Shown: positions 1-9,437, counted from the stretch's first letter. The stretch: DNA of 64,000 bases from DATBFX01 sp036558305 (GCA_036558305.1 DATBFX010000341.1:7926-71925), one strand, 5' to 3'. Made by a program: numbers and translations. The notes: generated by a model from the sequence alone, not told the origin.

Positions 1-12
1 GGCACGGCCGCC

Positions 13-1716
13 GTGTCGAAAACCGGGACTCCGGTCGTCACGCGCCAGGCGACGACGGTCGCGGGCGCGGTGCCGCCGGGTTCGACCCCGGTGCCGCCGA
101 GCGGAACGGCGACCCCGGCGCCGAGACTCCTGTTGGCCGCCGGCAAAGGGACGTCGGCCGGCTTGAGCGCCGGCGATGTGGCAAACCGGCTGCACGACGC
201 GCTGTCCGGCCAACTCCCAGACCGCACCATCGAAGTCGTCGGCGAGAATCGCACGGACGAGGCGTCCATCGTCGTCGCCGCGACCGATCCCGCTCCGGTG
301 TTCGAGGCCCGTGTCGTCGCGATCGCGCCGCTCGCCCTCGTCACGTCGCCGCGGTTGCCGCTGACCGGCGTCGGTCGCGATCAGGCCGACCGACTTTTGA
401 AGGGCGCCATCGCCGATTGGCACGACGTGGGGACGGCGTCATCCCTCGCGGTCGAACCGCTCGCGCTCAAAGGAGCCGTCCCGGACGGGATGAAGCCGGT
501 CGCCACCTACAAGGACTACGCGGCGCTCGTCGCCGGACTCGCGGCTCACCCGGGCGGAGTGGCGCTGGTGCCGGTGGATGCAGTCGACTTCCGCGTTAAC
601 GTCCTCGCCGTCGAGGGTGTCGATCCGCTCCGCGGGGTCGGCAACGTCCTGGCGTACCCGTACGGAGAGCGGCTCTACGTCGGCGTCAAGAGCGAGCAGG
701 CGTCGAGTCTGAAACCCGCGCTCGATGCCGCCTTGGCGACGCTGGGGCTGCCGCAACCGGCACCGACGGTCGCCCGGCTCGGTTTCGCCGGCGACGTCGT
801 GCCCGGTCGCAACGCCAACCAGCATTTCGGCGCGGCGGGCGATGCCACCCATCCGTTCGCAGAAATCGCGAACGAACTCGCCTCCTACGATCTCACGGTC
901 GCCAATCTGGAAGGGGTCCTCTCCGCGGCCGCCGATCCCGCCGCCGGCGGACCGGCGACGCCGTTCGCCGCCGCGCCGTCGTTGACCGACGGGTTGAAGT
1001 TCGCCGGTATCGATGCCGTCTCCCTGGCGAACGACCACGCGATTTCCTCCGGGACGCAGGGACTGACCGATACCATCGCCGCGCTCAAGACCGCCGGGAT
1101 TGCTTCGTTCGGCGCCGGTGAAAACCTGGGCGTGGCGCGAGCACCGTTCCTGGCCGTGGTCGGCGGCGTCAAAGTCGCCGTCGTCGGCGTCGATGGGATC
1201 GGCGCGAATCCCGACGGGTCCAGTCCGGGTGGCACCGAGGGCGCGGCCACCGCCAACAGCCCCGGGATCAACCCGCTGGTCCTCAGCCGGCTTCGCGCCG
1301 ACATCGGCAACGCCGCGAAGGAGGCGGACGTCGTCATCCCGTACCTCCACGTCGGCGTCGAGGATCGAGAAACGCCGCCCGAGGCGGCGATCGCAGCGGC
1401 CCACGCCGCGATCGACGCCGGGGCGACGCTCGTCGTCGCCACCCACCCGCGGGTGACCGGCGGGATGGAGATCTACAAGGGACGGCCGATCGTCTACTCG
1501 CTCGGCAGTCTGGTCGCCGATCAGATGCAGAGCGTGCAAACCCGCCAGGGGATGATTCTGGAAGTGACCCTTCGCGGTGGGACGGTCGTGGGGCTCCGCT
1601 TCCACGGGATCGAGATCGAGGATTTCAACCAACCGCGGCCGATGAGCGACGACGCGGAGGCGGCGTTCCTCGATCGCTTCTGGTGGCTGTCGGATCGATT
1701 GAAAGGCAAAGGTTGA
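13..1716 (+). CDS. CapA-family (PGA_cap) protein with N-terminal binding-protein-like domain; 5' end uncertain
   Basis: The C-terminal half (from about residue 253) is a CapA-type metallophosphatase-like domain: GFAGDVVPGR, then VANLEGVL near residue 297, SLANDHA near 337 and ATHPRV near 477. In the family these motifs carry the metal-binding residues, and members are linked to capsule or poly-gamma-glutamate export. The first 250 residues resemble a phosphate/molybdate-type periplasmic binding fold, a fusion seen in other CapA-like proteins. The GTG at 13 has no visible ribosome site and no signal peptide follows it, so the true start and a lipoprotein signal probably lie left of the window. 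Domain call is firm; substrate unknown. Confidence 0.8.
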   Translation: MSKTGTPVVTRQATTVAGAVPPGSTPVPPSGTATPAPRLLLAAGKGTSAGLSAGDVANRLHDALSGQLPDRTIEVVGENRTDEASIVVAATDPAPVFEARVVAIAPLALVTSPRLPLTGVGRDQADRLLKGAIADWHDVGTASSLAVEPLALKGAVPDGMKPVATYKDYAALVAGLAAHPGGVALVPVDAVDFRVNVLAVEGVDPLRGVGNVLAYPYGERLYVGVKSEQASSLKPALDAALATLGLPQPAPTVARLGFAGDVVPGRNANQHFGAAGDATHPFAEIANELASYDLTVANLEGVLSAAADPAAGGPATPFAAAPSLTDGLKFAGIDAVSLANDHAISSGTQGLTDTIAALKTAGIASFGAGENLGVARAPFLAVVGGVKVAVVGVDGIGANPDGSSPGGTEGAATANSPGINPLVLSRLRADIGNAAKEADVVIPYLHVGVEDRETPPEAAIAAAHAAIDAGATLVVATHPRVTGGMEIYKGRPIVYSLGSLVADQMQSVQTRQGMILEVTLRGGTVVGLRFHGIEIEDFNQPRPMSDDAEAAFLDRFWWLSDRLKGKG

Positions 1717-1821
1717 GCGAACTCGTCGGCGATCGTGGCATCCCATCTGCATCACCGAACCGCACGCGTGCCAATCATGGCCAGAGAGACGCTGCCGGTG
1801 AGGCGCTGGAGGTGAGCAGGC

Positions 1822-2058
1822 ATGGTGGCGGCATTGGTCAATGAAGCGAGTTGGAGTATTCCCCTGGGAGCCCCCGTCTACGATGTTGCCGGTGATAAGT
1901 TGGGGACCCTGAAAGGTGCCGACCATTACGAGCTATCGATTGAGGAGGGTTTCCTGCTCGTCACGACCTACACGGTACCGATGGCGTTCGTCGAACGCTA
2001 CGAGGACGGTGCGATCCACCTCAGTGTCACCAAAGCGGAGGTCTCCGGGGATCGGTAA
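1822..2058 (+). CDS. small PRC-barrel/DUF2171-like protein
   Basis: A 78-residue protein. The pattern GAPVYDVAGDKLGTLKGA followed by a short beta-rich domain and a final VPMAFVERYEDGAIHLSVTK is typical of PRC-barrel or DUF2171-like domains, which are small beta barrels in stress-linked or RNA-associated proteins. The gene is preceded by GGAGGTGAGCAGGC before the ATG, a good ribosome site. It lies between the CapA-like gene and the GerMN gene, on the same strand. Function is not known; the fold call is by pattern only. Confidence 0.65.
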   Translation: MVAALVNEASWSIPLGAPVYDVAGDKLGTLKGADHYELSIEEGFLLVTTYTVPMAFVERYEDGAIHLSVTKAEVSGDR

Positions 2059-2244
2059 CATGATCGGGCAGCGGTGTGCCGACTCCGCTGGCCTCTTGCC
2101 GGTGTCGAAAAGTTCGGCCATCACGGGCTACCATTGCCACGCGATCGAAGACCCAGGCGGCGATCCTCCCGACGACCTTCGACCCGCGACGGGCTCGACA
2201 CCGGAGGCGGGTGCCGGTCTCGGGACAGCAATGGGAACCTGGAG

Positions 2245-3669
2245 ATGGGACGACAGAAATCGATCCTGCCGGCGGCGGTTGTGCTCGTGGCGCTGACGAT
2301 CCTTGCGTCGGCGTTCGGCGGTCATCGTCCGGTCACCGGAACGGCGGCGACGCCGGCCGCCGAAGCGTCGCCGACGGCCGCGGCCGGGGTACCGGCGTCG
2401 GTCTATCTGCTGCGTGGTAGCCGCGTCGCGCCCGTCCACCGGGTCGAGGTCCTCGCCGGCGGTTCGATCTTCGATGCGACCCTGGACGACCTGCTGCGGG
2501 GACCGCTCGACACGGAGGCGGGAGCCGGCTACACGACCGGTCTGCGGCAGCAGACGACGCGGACCGATCCGGTCGCGATCGACACGACGGCGAAGACGGC
2601 CACCGTCTCCCTGTCCAGAGAATTTCGGTCGAGCGACGCCACCGTCCAGGCGACCCGGATGGCCCAGGTCGTCTTCACGATGACGCAATTCCCCGCCATC
2701 CAGCAGGTGAAGTTCACCCTGAACGGCAAGGCATTGACCGTCCTCGACGGATCGGGCAAGAAGCTCAAGGGAGCGGCAACCCGCGACGACTACGCGAACC
2801 TGATGCCGGCGATTCTCGTCGAGTCCCCCGCGGCCTGGACGCAGGTGACGACGCCGATCCAGATTCGGGGCAGCGCGGCTCCTTCCGACGCGACCACCTT
2901 CTACCGGCTGGTCGACCGCCAGAATCAGGTATTGGCCGAAGGCGAACTGGCGCCGAAAGGAAGCGGCAACGACCGTCGCGCCATCGCGACGTCGATACCC
3001 TACGTTCTGGACGTGGCCGGGCGAGGTGCCCTCGTGCTCTTCGAGCGGACCGGGGACGACCCGCGCGAGCGCAACACGTTCGCGATCCCGCTCGATCTGC
3101 GGAAAACGACGCCGGATGCTACCCCGACGCCGACCGCGACGAACACGCCGACGGCAACCGCGACCTTCACACCGACGGCGACGCCGACCAACACGGCAAC
3201 ACCCACGAACACGCCGACCGCGACTCCCACCCAGACGCCGACCGAAACACCGACGCCGACGGCCACCGCGACCCCGGAGCCGACCGGTTCGCTCACCATC
3301 CGCGTCTTCAACTGTCCGGCCGGCGCGACGCCCAGCAACTTCAATCCCGACGACTGCGACGTGGTGACGCGAGACTTCAACTTCCAGGTGACGGGTGACA
3401 ACCTCGTGCAACCGCTGACGATCGGCGACGCCCAGCGTCTGAGCAAAGAGCGATTCCGTTGGGGCGATCTCCGTTATGGCACCTACGTTCTCACCGAGAC
3501 GCGGTTGCCGAAGGGCTACGGGGCCTTCTACGTCGCCCACTCCGACATCGTCACCGGGTCCGCCAAGCGCGGCTACGAGATCGCGATCGGCGCGGACGAT
3601 CCGGACGTGACGATCCGCGTCTACAACTTCCCCGCCGAACCGACGCCGACGCCGGAGCCGGTCGGATAG
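2245..3669 (+). CDS. secreted GerMN-Gmad2 protein with Thr/Pro linker and SpaA-like C-terminal domain
   Basis: The start is placed at 2245 because MGRQKSILPAAVVLVALTI gives a basic-then-hydrophobic signal anchor; upstream in-frame sequence is arginine-rich and not protein-like. Domains in order: signal anchor (1-25), GerMN-like domain (about 53-175), Gmad2-type immunoglobulin-like domain (about 188-288, starting near ILVESPAAWTQVTTPI), a low-complexity linker of TPT, TAT and TNT repeats (about 293-345), and a C-terminal prealbumin/SpaA-like beta domain (about 349-466) with LTETRLPKGYG. GerMN proteins are cell-envelope proteins with an unclear role. The linker and SpaA-like domain suggest surface display. 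No sortase motif or C-terminal membrane segment is seen. Confidence 0.75.
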   Translation: MGRQKSILPAAVVLVALTILASAFGGHRPVTGTAATPAAEASPTAAAGVPASVYLLRGSRVAPVHRVEVLAGGSIFDATLDDLLRGPLDTEAGAGYTTGLRQQTTRTDPVAIDTTAKTATVSLSREFRSSDATVQATRMAQVVFTMTQFPAIQQVKFTLNGKALTVLDGSGKKLKGAATRDDYANLMPAILVESPAAWTQVTTPIQIRGSAAPSDATTFYRLVDRQNQVLAEGELAPKGSGNDRRAIATSIPYVLDVAGRGALVLFERTGDDPRERNTFAIPLDLRKTTPDATPTPTATNTPTATATFTPTATPTNTATPTNTPTATPTQTPTETPTPTATATPEPTGSLTIRVFNCPAGATPSNFNPDDCDVVTRDFNFQVTGDNLVQPLTIGDAQRLSKERFRWGDLRYGTYVLTETRLPKGYGAFYVAHSDIVTGSAKRGYEIAIGADDPDVTIRVYNFPAEPTPTPEPVG

Positions 3670-3890
3670 CCCGGATCGCCGAAGCGGACGGTGCGCCGTG
3701 GCTGACGGCGGCGGTGGCGATCACTGGCTGGCGGACCCGCCGGGCACACCACCACCGCGTCCGCCTGCGACCGGCGACCCGACACCCCTGCGATGCTCGG
3801 TGGCGTGCCCACACCGTACTCTCTACCGCTTCGTGAATGAGCCAGGCTAGATTTGGTCGGATTCGGGCGTTTCGCGGGCGCTCGGTTCGA

Positions 3891-5609
3891 TCACGCCGTG
3901 ACCACCGCCGCCGCGGCCGCCAGGTTCAACTCCTCGATGGCCTGCTCCCGCATCTTGTACTTCTGGATCTTGCCGGTGACGGTCATCGGGAACGACTCGA
4001 CGAAGCGCCAGTGGCGGGGGATCTTGTAGTGGGCGATCTGGCCCTGGCAGTAGGCACGGAGTTCCTCTGGTGACGCCTCCTGACCGGGGTGGAGAATGAC
4101 CCAGGCCATCACCTCCTCGCCGTAGCGCTCGTCGGGGGTCCCGATGACCTGGACGTCGCGAATCTTGGGGTGACCGTAGAGGAACTCCTCGATCTCGCGC
4201 GGGTAGATGTTCTCGCCGCCGCGGATGATCATGTCTTTGGCGCGGCCGACGATGTTGACGTAGCCCTCGGCGTCCATCGTCGCCAGGTCGCCGGTGTGCA
4301 TCCAGCGACCGGCGTCGATCGCCTCGGCGGTGGCGTCCGGATTGCCCCAGTACCCGAGCATCACGATGTAGCCGCGGGAGAGGAGTTCGCCCGGCTCGCC
4401 GCGCGGGACGACCCGACCGGTCAGGCGATCGATGATTTTGCACTCGACGTGGTCGTGGACGCGGCCGACGGTGCTGACGCGTTTGTCGATGGGATCGTCG
4501 GTCGTGCTCTGGAACGAGACGGGCGAGGTTTCGGTCATGCCGTAGCAGATCGTCACTTCCGTCATGTGCATCTTCTCGAAGACCTGCTTCATCACCTCGA
4601 CCGGGCAGGGGGCGCCGGCCATGATCCCGGTGCGAAGGGACGACAGGTCAAATCGCGCGAACTCGGGGTCCCCAAGCATCGCGATGAACATGGTGGGCAC
4701 CCCGTGGAGAGCGGTGCAGCGTTCGGCCGCGACCGTTTCCAACGTCAGGCGAGGGTCGAACACCGGGGCCGGAATGACCATCGTCGCGCCGTGGGTGACG
4801 CAGGCGAGGTTGGCGAGCACCATCCCGAAGCAATGGTAGAAGGGAACCGGGATACAGAGGCGGTCGCGTTCGGTGAAGCGCATCCGCTCGCCGATAAAGA
4901 ACCCGTTGTTGAGGATCGAGTGGTGGGAGAGGGTGGCGCCTTTGGGGAAACCGGTCGTCCCGGACGTGTACTGGATGTTGATCGGATCGTCGAACGCCTG
5001 CTCGCTTTGCCTGGTCGCCAACTCGTCGGCGGAGACGGACTCGCCCGCATCGAGCACGTCCTGCCAGGTAAAGGCACCGGGGACCGATTGACCCCCGAAT
5101 GCGATGACGGTGCGGAGATCGGGAACGCGCTCCGACCGAAGGCGGCCGGGTTCACAGTCGTCGAGTTCCGGGCAGACCTCACGCAGCAGCGCCCCGTAGT
5201 CGGACGTCTTGAACGGCGGACCGATGATCAGCGCGGAGCATCCGGACTGGCGCAGCGCGTATTCGAGTTCGCGCACGCGGTAGGCCGGGTTGATGTTGAC
5301 GAGGATGGCACCGATTTTCGGGGTGGCGAATTGGGCGATCACCCACTCGACGTGGTTCGGCGACCAGATGCCGATGCGGTCGCCTTTTTTCACGCCGAGG
5401 GCGAGCAGACCACGGGCGAACCGATTGCAGGCATCCCGGAGGTCGCCGTAGCTGAGCCGAACCCCCTGTTGGCGGGAAACGACCGCGTCATTGTCGGGGA
5501 ACTGCACCGCGACGCGGTCGAAGAGTTCGCCGATGGTGGCGCCGATGAACGGCACGTCGCTGGCACCGTGGACGTAGGAGAGCGATCGGTCGTGGAGAGC
5601 CAGTGTCAT
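3891..5609 (-). CDS. AMP-forming fatty-acyl-CoA synthetase
   Basis: A 572-residue member of the ANL adenylating family, activating a carboxylic acid with ATP and CoA. Seen directly: the P-loop YTSGTTGFPKG near residue 213, the YGMTETSPVS motif near 355, and the C-terminal hinge and catalytic region TGDLATMDAEGYV...GRAKDMIIRGGENIYP followed by TGKIQKYKMRE with the adenylation lysine. Length and motifs fit FadD-like ligases for medium- or branched-chain acids. It ends 221 bases after the GerMN gene in convergent orientation. Substrate cannot be told from sequence; the neighbouring acyl-CoA dehydrogenase supports a role in acyl-CoA catabolism. Confidence 0.88.
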   Translation of the reverse strand: MTLALHDRSLSYVHGASDVPFIGATIGELFDRVAVQFPDNDAVVSRQQGVRLSYGDLRDACNRFARGLLALGVKKGDRIGIWSPNHVEWVIAQFATPKIGAILVNINPAYRVRELEYALRQSGCSALIIGPPFKTSDYGALLREVCPELDDCEPGRLRSERVPDLRTVIAFGGQSVPGAFTWQDVLDAGESVSADELATRQSEQAFDDPINIQYTSGTTGFPKGATLSHHSILNNGFFIGERMRFTERDRLCIPVPFYHCFGMVLANLACVTHGATMVIPAPVFDPRLTLETVAAERCTALHGVPTMFIAMLGDPEFARFDLSSLRTGIMAGAPCPVEVMKQVFEKMHMTEVTICYGMTETSPVSFQSTTDDPIDKRVSTVGRVHDHVECKIIDRLTGRVVPRGEPGELLSRGYIVMLGYWGNPDATAEAIDAGRWMHTGDLATMDAEGYVNIVGRAKDMIIRGGENIYPREIEEFLYGHPKIRDVQVIGTPDERYGEEVMAWVILHPGQEASPEELRAYCQGQIAHYKIPRHWRFVESFPMTVTGKIQKYKMREQAIEELNLAAAAAVVTA

Positions 5610-5966
5610 GATGAATCCTTCGCTTTCTGATTGCAGCGTATCCGGATCGTCTCAAAGGGACGGGTCCAGGAGGAATTACGGTACACCCGCCGCGAAACGG
5701 CCACAAGGGGCGGCAGCTCCGTTGGCGACGTGGGGCAGACACAGCCAACTCATCATTCGACGATGTGCCATCCCGTTTATCGTCCTCTCACCTACCAGAT
5801 CGCCGGTTCCCGTCCATCATGACCGCAAGCCAATCGCGGGGCATGCGTGTAATTGCCCATCTGGCGCAAGTAGTCATCGCTGCGGCGCCGCGAAACCGGT
5901 CGTCCGGAGCAAGCACGGTCGACCGCGAGCAAGCGCAGCGGGTCAGGGTTCGCGTTAAGCACCCGG
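5610..5966. other. intergenic region upstream of the acyl-CoA synthetase
   Basis: No credible gene is seen in this 357-base stretch. On the minus strand it is the leader of the acyl-CoA synthetase and contains a short hairpin at 5648-5662 (CGTC/GACG arms) about 40 bases before the start codon. A weak T-box-like string lies beside it but lacks the essential UGG. The leader ends in GAAGGATTCATC before the ATG. The side near 5966 borders the amidohydrolase stop. Confidence 0.4.
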
Positions 5967-7568
5967 TTACCCTCGCTCGAAGACCACCCTACCGTCGATC
6001 ACCGTCATCGCCGCCAGCAGCGTGTGCAACTCCTGCGGCGCAACCTCGCGCGGATCATGGTCGAGAACCGTAAGGTCGGCCAGCTTACCTTCGGAAATCG
6101 AACCTTTGAGGTGTTCCTCGAAGGAGGCGTAGGCGCCGTTGAGGGTGAACATGCGGATGGCTTCGTCGATGGTGACGCCCTGGTTGGGACCCATCCGCTG
6201 TCCGTCCTGGGTGAGACGGGTGACGGCGGAGCGGAGGTTCACGAAGGGATCGACGGAGACGACCGGAGCGTCGGAACTCCCGGCCGCGGCGATGCCGTGG
6301 TCGATCCAGGCGCGGCCGGGGTACGAGAAGGCGAGTTGTTCGGGCGTGAAATTCTCGATGTAGGAGTCGCCGAGGTAGTAGATGAACGAGGGCTGGGGAA
6401 TCGCCAGGACGCCGAGGCGACGCATCCGTGCGAGGTGGCTCGGCGTGCAGATGCCGCAGTGCTCGATGCGCGCGCGGTGGTCGGGACGGGGGTGGGCGGC
6501 AAGCGCGGTTTCGTAGGCGTCGAGGATCATCGTGATGGCGAGGTCGCCGATGGCGTGGGCGGCCATTTGGAAACCGGCGGCATTGGCGCGGGTCATCCGC
6601 TCGTTGAGTCCGGGCTGGTCGTAGATGGTGATGCCGCGATTGCCGGGGTCGTTGCGGTAGTCGACGGTCATCGCCGCGGTCCGACCGCCGCCTGAGCCGT
6701 CCTGAAAGAGTTTGGCGGGACCGATCCGCAGCCAGGCATCGCCGAAGCCGGTTTGGAGACCGAGGCGTTCGAGAGCGTCCAACGTGTCGTCGATGATCAT
6801 CATCGTGAAGACGCGGACGGGGAGTTCGCCGTCGCGGGCGAGTTCTTCGTAAGCGGCGAATTCGTCCGAGGTGCGAATGCTCGCTTCGCCGACGCTGGTG
6901 ATGCCGTAGCGGAGGAACAGCCGGCCGGCGCCCCGTAGGTAGTCCTTCATCTCGGCGCGGGTCGAGGGCGGGATCAGGTCGCGGACGAGGCGGATCGCCG
7001 TCTCGCAAAGCAGACCATTCGGTTCGCCATGGTCGTCGCGGTCGATCCGGCCACCCGACGGGTCCGGCGTTTCGCGACCGATCCCGGCGCGGGCCAGCGC
7101 CGCCGAGTTGGCGACGGCGAGGTGACCGCAGGTGCGGACCAGGAGAGCGGGCCGGCCTTCGGTCGCCTCGTCGAGGTCGAAGCGCGTCGGGTGGCGGTGC
7201 ACGTCGAGGCGGGTGTCGTCGTAACCGCGGCCGACGAGCCACCCGTCGCGACCGCTGCCGCGGGCGGCGGCGGCGCGAAACGCTTGCTGGAGGGCGGCAA
7301 GCGTCGGCGCGGCAGCCGGACCGGCGTCGATCGAACTCAGCGATTGACCGAGGGAGATCGGGTGGTTGTGGTTGTCGTTGAGACCGGGCAACAGCGCCCG
7401 ACCGCCGAGATCGACGACACGGGTTGCCGGTCCGATCTCGGCCCGCACTTCCTCGTCGGTCCCGACCCGGCTGATCTTGTTGGCGGAGACGGCGACCGCT
7501 TCGGCGGTCGGACGTCGGTCGTCGACGGTGATGCTCGGGCCGTTGCGAAATACCAGGTCGGCGGGCAT
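5967..7568 (-). CDS. amidohydrolase family 3 (YtcJ-like) metal-dependent hydrolase
   Basis: A 533-residue amidohydrolase. It starts with the beta-sandwich strand ADLVFRNGPSITVDDRRPTA, then the barrel metal-ligand motif LLPGLNDNHNHP near residue 62, a MAAHAIGD histidine motif, HRARIEHCGICTPSH, and the late aspartate segment AAAGSSDAPV. These are the ordered ligands of the YtcJ-like Amidohydro_3 group, which hydrolyse amide or N-formyl bonds of diverse small molecules. It diverges from the acyl-CoA dehydrogenase across a 165-base gap. No second pathway gene adjoins it, so the substrate is unknown. Confidence 0.87.
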   Translation of the reverse strand: MPADLVFRNGPSITVDDRRPTAEAVAVSANKISRVGTDEEVRAEIGPATRVVDLGGRALLPGLNDNHNHPISLGQSLSSIDAGPAAAPTLAALQQAFRAAAARGSGRDGWLVGRGYDDTRLDVHRHPTRFDLDEATEGRPALLVRTCGHLAVANSAALARAGIGRETPDPSGGRIDRDDHGEPNGLLCETAIRLVRDLIPPSTRAEMKDYLRGAGRLFLRYGITSVGEASIRTSDEFAAYEELARDGELPVRVFTMMIIDDTLDALERLGLQTGFGDAWLRIGPAKLFQDGSGGGRTAAMTVDYRNDPGNRGITIYDQPGLNERMTRANAAGFQMAAHAIGDLAITMILDAYETALAAHPRPDHRARIEHCGICTPSHLARMRRLGVLAIPQPSFIYYLGDSYIENFTPEQLAFSYPGRAWIDHGIAAAGSSDAPVVSVDPFVNLRSAVTRLTQDGQRMGPNQGVTIDEAIRMFTLNGAYASFEEHLKGSISEGKLADLTVLDHDPREVAPQELHTLLAAMTVIDGRVVFERG

Positions 7569-7733
7569 CGGTTTTCGTCCCTCTCAAGGCGCGGTCGCCT
7601 TTTTCGACGCGCGGGTCGTCAAACATCCCACAGCGGAGCCGAACGATAACGGATGCGGCGACTCGGGCGCGACGGGCAGTAGACTTGCCGCGCACGGGTC
7701 GCGATGAGGCGACCGCACCGAGCGGAGGCACCG

Positions 7734-8897
7734 ATGACCGCTGGCCTGGCGTATGAATTGACAGACGAGCAGCAGGCGCTCAGAGAAACGATCCGCGAGT
7801 TCGCGGAGAGCGAGATCGCACCGTACGCGGCCTCATGGGACGAACGGCACGTCTTTCCGACCGAGGTCGTCCGCAAGCTCGGCGAGTTGGGCGCGATGGG
7901 GGTCGCCTTTCCCGAGGAATACGGCGGGTTAGGGGCGGGCGCGGTCGCGCAGGCCGTTGTGGTCGAGGAGTTGGCACGGATCGACTCCTCGATCGCGATC
8001 ACGGTCGGGGCCAGCGTCTCGCTCGGCGGCGAACCGATCCTCCGGTTTGGGACGGAGGAACAGAAGCAGCATTTCCTCGTCCCACTTGCGCGGGGGGAAA
8101 CGCTGGGTGCCTTTGCCAGCACCGAACCGGGCAGCGGCTCCGACGTGCAAGCGGCGAAGACGACCGCGCGCCGGGAAAACGGCTGCTGGGTTCTCAACGG
8201 CACGAAGGCGTTCATCACCAACGCCGGCAACGACCTGAGCTCGTTCGTGATCGTGACGGCGAGAACGGCGACCGACGGCGGCGGCGGCGCGCTGAGCACC
8301 TTCGTCGTGCCGACCGGAACACCGGGCTACGAACCGCAGAAACCGTATCGCAAACTCGGTTGGCACGCCTCCGACACGCGGGAACTGGTCTTCGCCGATT
8401 GCCGGTTGCCGGACGAGGCGCTGCTCGGTCCGCTCGGCAAGGGAGCCCGCGTTTTTCTGACGGCACTCGACGGCGGCCGTATCGGTGTCGCCGCGATGTC
8501 GGTCGGTCTTGCCCAGGGGGCGCTCGAGCAGGCGACCGCCTACGCCAAGGAGCGAACCGCCTTCGGCGCGCCGATCGGCCGGCAGCAGATGGTCTACGCG
8601 AAGTTGGCCGAACTGAGAACGCAGATCGAGGCGGCCCGATTGATGACCTACCGGGCGGCGGCGATGAAAGAAGCCGGTCAACCCTGCACGTTGGAAGCGG
8701 CGGCGGCAAAACTCTTCGCCTCCGAACTGGCGGTGCGGGCGGCGGAGGAGAACCTGCAAATCCACGGCGGGTTCGGTTACGTGGAGGAGTCGGCCGTTCC
8801 GAGGTTCTACCGCGACGCGAAGATCCTCACCATCGGCGAAGGCACGAGCGAAATATTGAAACTCGTCATCGCGCGGCAGATGGGCTTGGCGGAGTGA
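7734..8897 (+). CDS. acyl-CoA dehydrogenase
   Basis: FAD-dependent alpha,beta-dehydrogenation of an acyl-CoA. The ATG at 7734 follows GCGGAGGCACC and gives the usual N-terminus LTDEQQALRETIREFAESE. Family motifs: FASTEPGSGSDVQA, the middle-domain WVLNGTKAFITNAG, and the C-terminal IHGGFGYVEESAVPRFYRDA followed by TIGEGTSEILKLVIAR. Total length of 387 residues is standard for short/branched or isovaleryl-CoA dehydrogenases. With the carboxylase and hydratase at 15.9-21.1 kb it would supply the second step of leucine degradation, but chain-length specificity is inference. Confidence 0.92.
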   Translation: MTAGLAYELTDEQQALRETIREFAESEIAPYAASWDERHVFPTEVVRKLGELGAMGVAFPEEYGGLGAGAVAQAVVVEELARIDSSIAITVGASVSLGGEPILRFGTEEQKQHFLVPLARGETLGAFASTEPGSGSDVQAAKTTARRENGCWVLNGTKAFITNAGNDLSSFVIVTARTATDGGGGALSTFVVPTGTPGYEPQKPYRKLGWHASDTRELVFADCRLPDEALLGPLGKGARVFLTALDGGRIGVAAMSVGLAQGALEQATAYAKERTAFGAPIGRQQMVYAKLAELRTQIEAARLMTYRAAAMKEAGQPCTLEAAAAKLFASELAVRAAEENLQIHGGFGYVEESAVPRFYRDAKILTIGEGTSEILKLVIARQMGLAE

Positions 8898-8928
8898 GAC
8901 CGGGGTCGAACGAAGGGGCCTCTTGTCG

Positions 8929-9114
8929 ATGCCGAAGGTGCCGCCGCTACGAGCGCGAGAGATCGAAGCGATCCTGGCACGAGCAGGTTTCGTCCTCGAT
9001 CGTCAGTCAGGCCATCGCATTTGGTGCAAGGGCGAGCGCTGTACGCCGGTCCCGGCACACCCCGGTGACGTGCCACCCGGCACGGTACGGAATATCATCA
9101 ACCTTGCCGGATGA
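8929..9114 (+). CDS. hicA: HicA-family toxin, C-terminus lost by a one-base frameshift
   Basis: HicA toxins are small double-stranded-RNA-binding-fold ribonucleases acting on mRNA. The protein has the expected start MPKVPPLRAREIEAILARAG, the catalytic histidine in SGHRIW and the PAHPGDVPPGTVRNI strand-helix. It stops after NLAG. The next frame, starting with the overlapping ATG at 9111 and ending at 9143, encodes MTIEEFLKHR, exactly the tail expected (compare AGMTVDEVLGFR in the second HicA at 15293). A one-base deletion near 9110 therefore removes the last helix, or the tail is made by frameshifting. It is followed by hicB after 44 bases. Confidence 0.75.
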   Translation: MPKVPPLRAREIEAILARAGFVLDRQSGHRIWCKGERCTPVPAHPGDVPPGTVRNIINLAG

Positions 9115-9158
9115 CGATCGAGGAATTTCTCAAACACCGGTGAAGGGAGCGAAACCCT

Positions 9159-9437
9159 ATGACACGCCGATACAGCATCGTCTTGACGCCAGAACCCGAT
9201 GGCTCGGCACTTAATGTCACAAGTCCGGACTTTCCGGCGCTTGTTACGTTTGGAGAAACTCGCGAAGAAGCGCTCGCAATGGCCCTCGATTGCGCAAAGG
9301 CCCTGATCCTCACCTACCTCGATCACGGCTGGGATATTCCCGAAGAAGGCGGGCGCGCAGAGGTGGCGACGATAGAAGTCGACCTCGACGAACTCCGGAA
9401 GCGGTTGGAATCTGAGAAGATGGCTGTGCGAGCCTAA
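9159..9437 (+). CDS. hicB: HicB-family antitoxin
   Basis: A 92-residue HicB: the partial RNase H-like domain with YSIVLTPEPDGSALNVTSPDF and the FPALVTFGETREEALAMAL signature, then a charged C-terminal helix ELRKRLESEK. HicB neutralises HicA and usually represses the operon. The ribosome site GAAGGGAGCG precedes the ATG. The order hicA-hicB is the usual one. It is about half identical to the second HicB at 15525 by eye, so the two modules are related. No separate DNA-binding domain is visible, so repression would rest on the short C-terminal extension. Confidence 0.88.
   Translation: MTRRYSIVLTPEPDGSALNVTSPDFPALVTFGETREEALAMALDCAKALILTYLDHGWDIPEEGGRAEVATIEVDLDELRKRLESEKMAVRA

Noticed and set aside
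439..1926. Very long antisense frames opposite real genes, for example opposite CapA, the acyl-CoA synthetase and the carboxylase
   Set aside because: They mirror codon bias of the true genes at high GC and show no protein-family motifs.
5648..5693. T-box-riboswitch-like string on the minus strand before the acyl-CoA synthetase
   Set aside because: The hairpin and a GTACCG string resemble a T-box end, but the essential UGG bulge is missing and no specifier stem is seen; the downstream gene is not a usual T-box target.
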